Assembly (NCBI GenBank): GCA_031254955.1
Contig: JAIRTK010000235.1
Location: 1-6,069 of the forward strand
Source: Opitutaceae bacterium
Lineage (GTDB): Bacteria; Verrucomicrobiota; Verrucomicrobiia; Opitutales; Opitutaceae
Reading direction: 5' to 3'
Length of the DNA: 6,069 bases
A model generated the notes under the pieces. It was not told where the DNA came from, made no database searches, and saw only the letters and a program-made list of their open reading frames with translations. Positions 5,389 to 6,069 of the stretch are shown one piece after another; within the stretch, counting starts at the first letter, position 1; every line of letters begins with the position of its first letter. The position numbers were made by a program, and so were the translations under genes.

Positions 5389-6069
5389 TCATTTTTCGAG
5401 CGCGAGGGTGGCGAGGCGCGGGTCGCCGGGCTGGAGGCGGACGGTGGAGCCGTTTAGCAAAAAGGCCGGCACCGTGCCGTCGGCGAGCGGACGAGCGTAG
5501 TGAAGAATCACGGTTTCGGGCGGGTTGGCGGTGTCCATGCCGGGGACGGGTTTCAGGCCGCGTGTGATGAGGCCGCCGAAGGCCGACAGGTCCAGCCCGC
5601 CCATCATCAAGGCGATGTCCGGCATGGCGGGGCCGGAGTCGGACGTGCCGGGCTGCGTGGGAGGGGCGGATGGGGTGGGAAAGGCGGACGTGGCGGGAGA
5701 AGCGGAAGGGACGGACGCAGCGGAAGGGGCGGATGAGGTGGGAGAGGCGGGAGGGGCGGCGTTTTTGCCAAAGCCAGCGAGCGTGTCGGGCAGGCGTCCG
5801 TTGTTCGCGGCGGCTTGCTGGAGCATCCACTGGCCGGCGAGGGAAAGGCGCTGGTCGGCGGACTCGTCGAAGGCTTGGTTGATTTGCCCGCGCACGCCGG
5901 CGGGGAGGAGGGCCTCGCTTTTCAAGATGCCCTCGACCACGGGGGCGCCGAAGCGGTTGACGATGGCCTCGGCGGGGTTGCGTCCGGCGGCGATTTCGGC
6001 GCGCACGTCGGAGCTGGCGCGCCAGAGCCACAGGCCGCCGGCAAGCGCGACGACGCCGGCGAACACGCC
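5389..6069 (-). CDS. Unrecognised membrane-anchored protein with Pro/Ala/Ser-rich linker, 5' end outside window
   Basis: The frame is open to the right edge; TGA at 5391-5389 ends it after LALEK. A GTG at 6066 could be read as a start, but it falls inside a hydrophobic stretch (VFAGVVALAGGLWLWR), so I treat it as an internal Val and the gene as 5'-truncated. About 226 residues are visible. Numbering from that Val: residues 1-15 look like the end of a transmembrane helix followed by Arg; 16-100 are probably helical and contain NNGRLPDTLAGF; 103-141 are a low-complexity Pro/Ala/Ser/Thr linker; 142-225 form a small C-terminal region (ETVILHYARPLADGTVPAFLLNG). A bitopic membrane protein with a flexible linker between two soluble parts fits this. 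I recognise no family and assign no function. It lies 307 bp upstream of the giant secreted gene on the same strand, with hairpins between, so a shared operon is possible but not shown. Confidence 0.8.
   Translation of the reverse strand, partial: GVFAGVVALAGGLWLWRASSDVRAEIAAGRNPAEAIVNRFGAPVVEGILKSEALLPAGVRGQINQAFDESADQRLSLAGQWMLQQAAANNGRLPDTLAGFGKNAAPPASPTSSAPSAASVPSASPATSAFPTPSAPPTQPGTSDSGPAMPDIALMMGGLDLSAFGGLITRGLKPVPGMDTANPPETVILHYARPLADGTVPAFLLNGSTVRLQPGDPRLATLALEK
5663..5750 (-). repeat. Degenerate direct repeat encoding the Pro/Ala/Ser linker
   Basis: A 25-bp unit at 5663-5687 recurs at 5726-5750 with 23 of 25 bases identical, offset 63 bp (21 codons). It encodes AFPTPSAP in one copy and ASPTSSAP in the other. 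The plus strand here is almost all purines with scattered C and T, giving strong strand asymmetry. Expansion by in-frame duplication is the simplest explanation. Confidence 0.7.

Noticed and set aside
5191..5457. Small plus-strand frame containing STGVSPV and MGGSPMP
   Set aside because: It is the translation of the dispersed hairpin repeat plus the antisense end of the next gene, a known pattern of spurious calls.

Overview
The window is high-GC bacterial DNA that most resembles a Verrucomicrobiota genome, probably Opitutaceae. This is an inference from three things: a very large secreted protein with the bacterial Ig-like repeats typical of that group (ITxxPQxQTVxAG ... YxWxKNG ... ADAGxYTVTVxNS), intergenic palindromic repeats of the sort I associate with PVC-group genomes, and a start codon without a visible Shine-Dalgarno sequence. 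No rRNA, tRNA, CRISPR array, transposase or integrase was seen.

Layout in the direction of transcription (both genes on the minus strand). First comes the 3' portion of an unrecognised membrane-anchored protein (5389-6069, running off the right edge), with a hydrophobic N-terminal segment and a Pro/Ala/Ser-rich linker. A 307-bp intergenic region (5082-5388) follows. It holds a cluster of short GC-rich hairpins (about 5215-5320) and, next to the second gene, an inverted repeat and a weak promoter candidate. Then comes a 1629-residue exported protein (192-5081), which fills most of the window. The last 191 bp (1-191) are non-coding and contain three more hairpins, one with a short T-run that could end transcription.

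The 1629-residue protein is the main object of interest. It reads as signal peptide, seven RCC1 blades, two Ig-like domains, seven more RCC1 blades, two Ig-like domains, a pectate-lyase-like right-handed beta-helix, two Ig-like domains, ten Asn, seven Gly, a short hydrophobic segment, Arg-Arg and a short tail. Each large fold is followed by an Ig pair. The C-terminus looks like a GlyGly-CTERM-type sorting signal, so the product is probably exported and processed at the cell envelope. The beta-helix appears to have lost the catalytic arginines and most calcium ligands of family PL1, so it is more likely a binding or structural module than an active lyase. Apart from sharing a strand, nothing here shows that the two genes act together.
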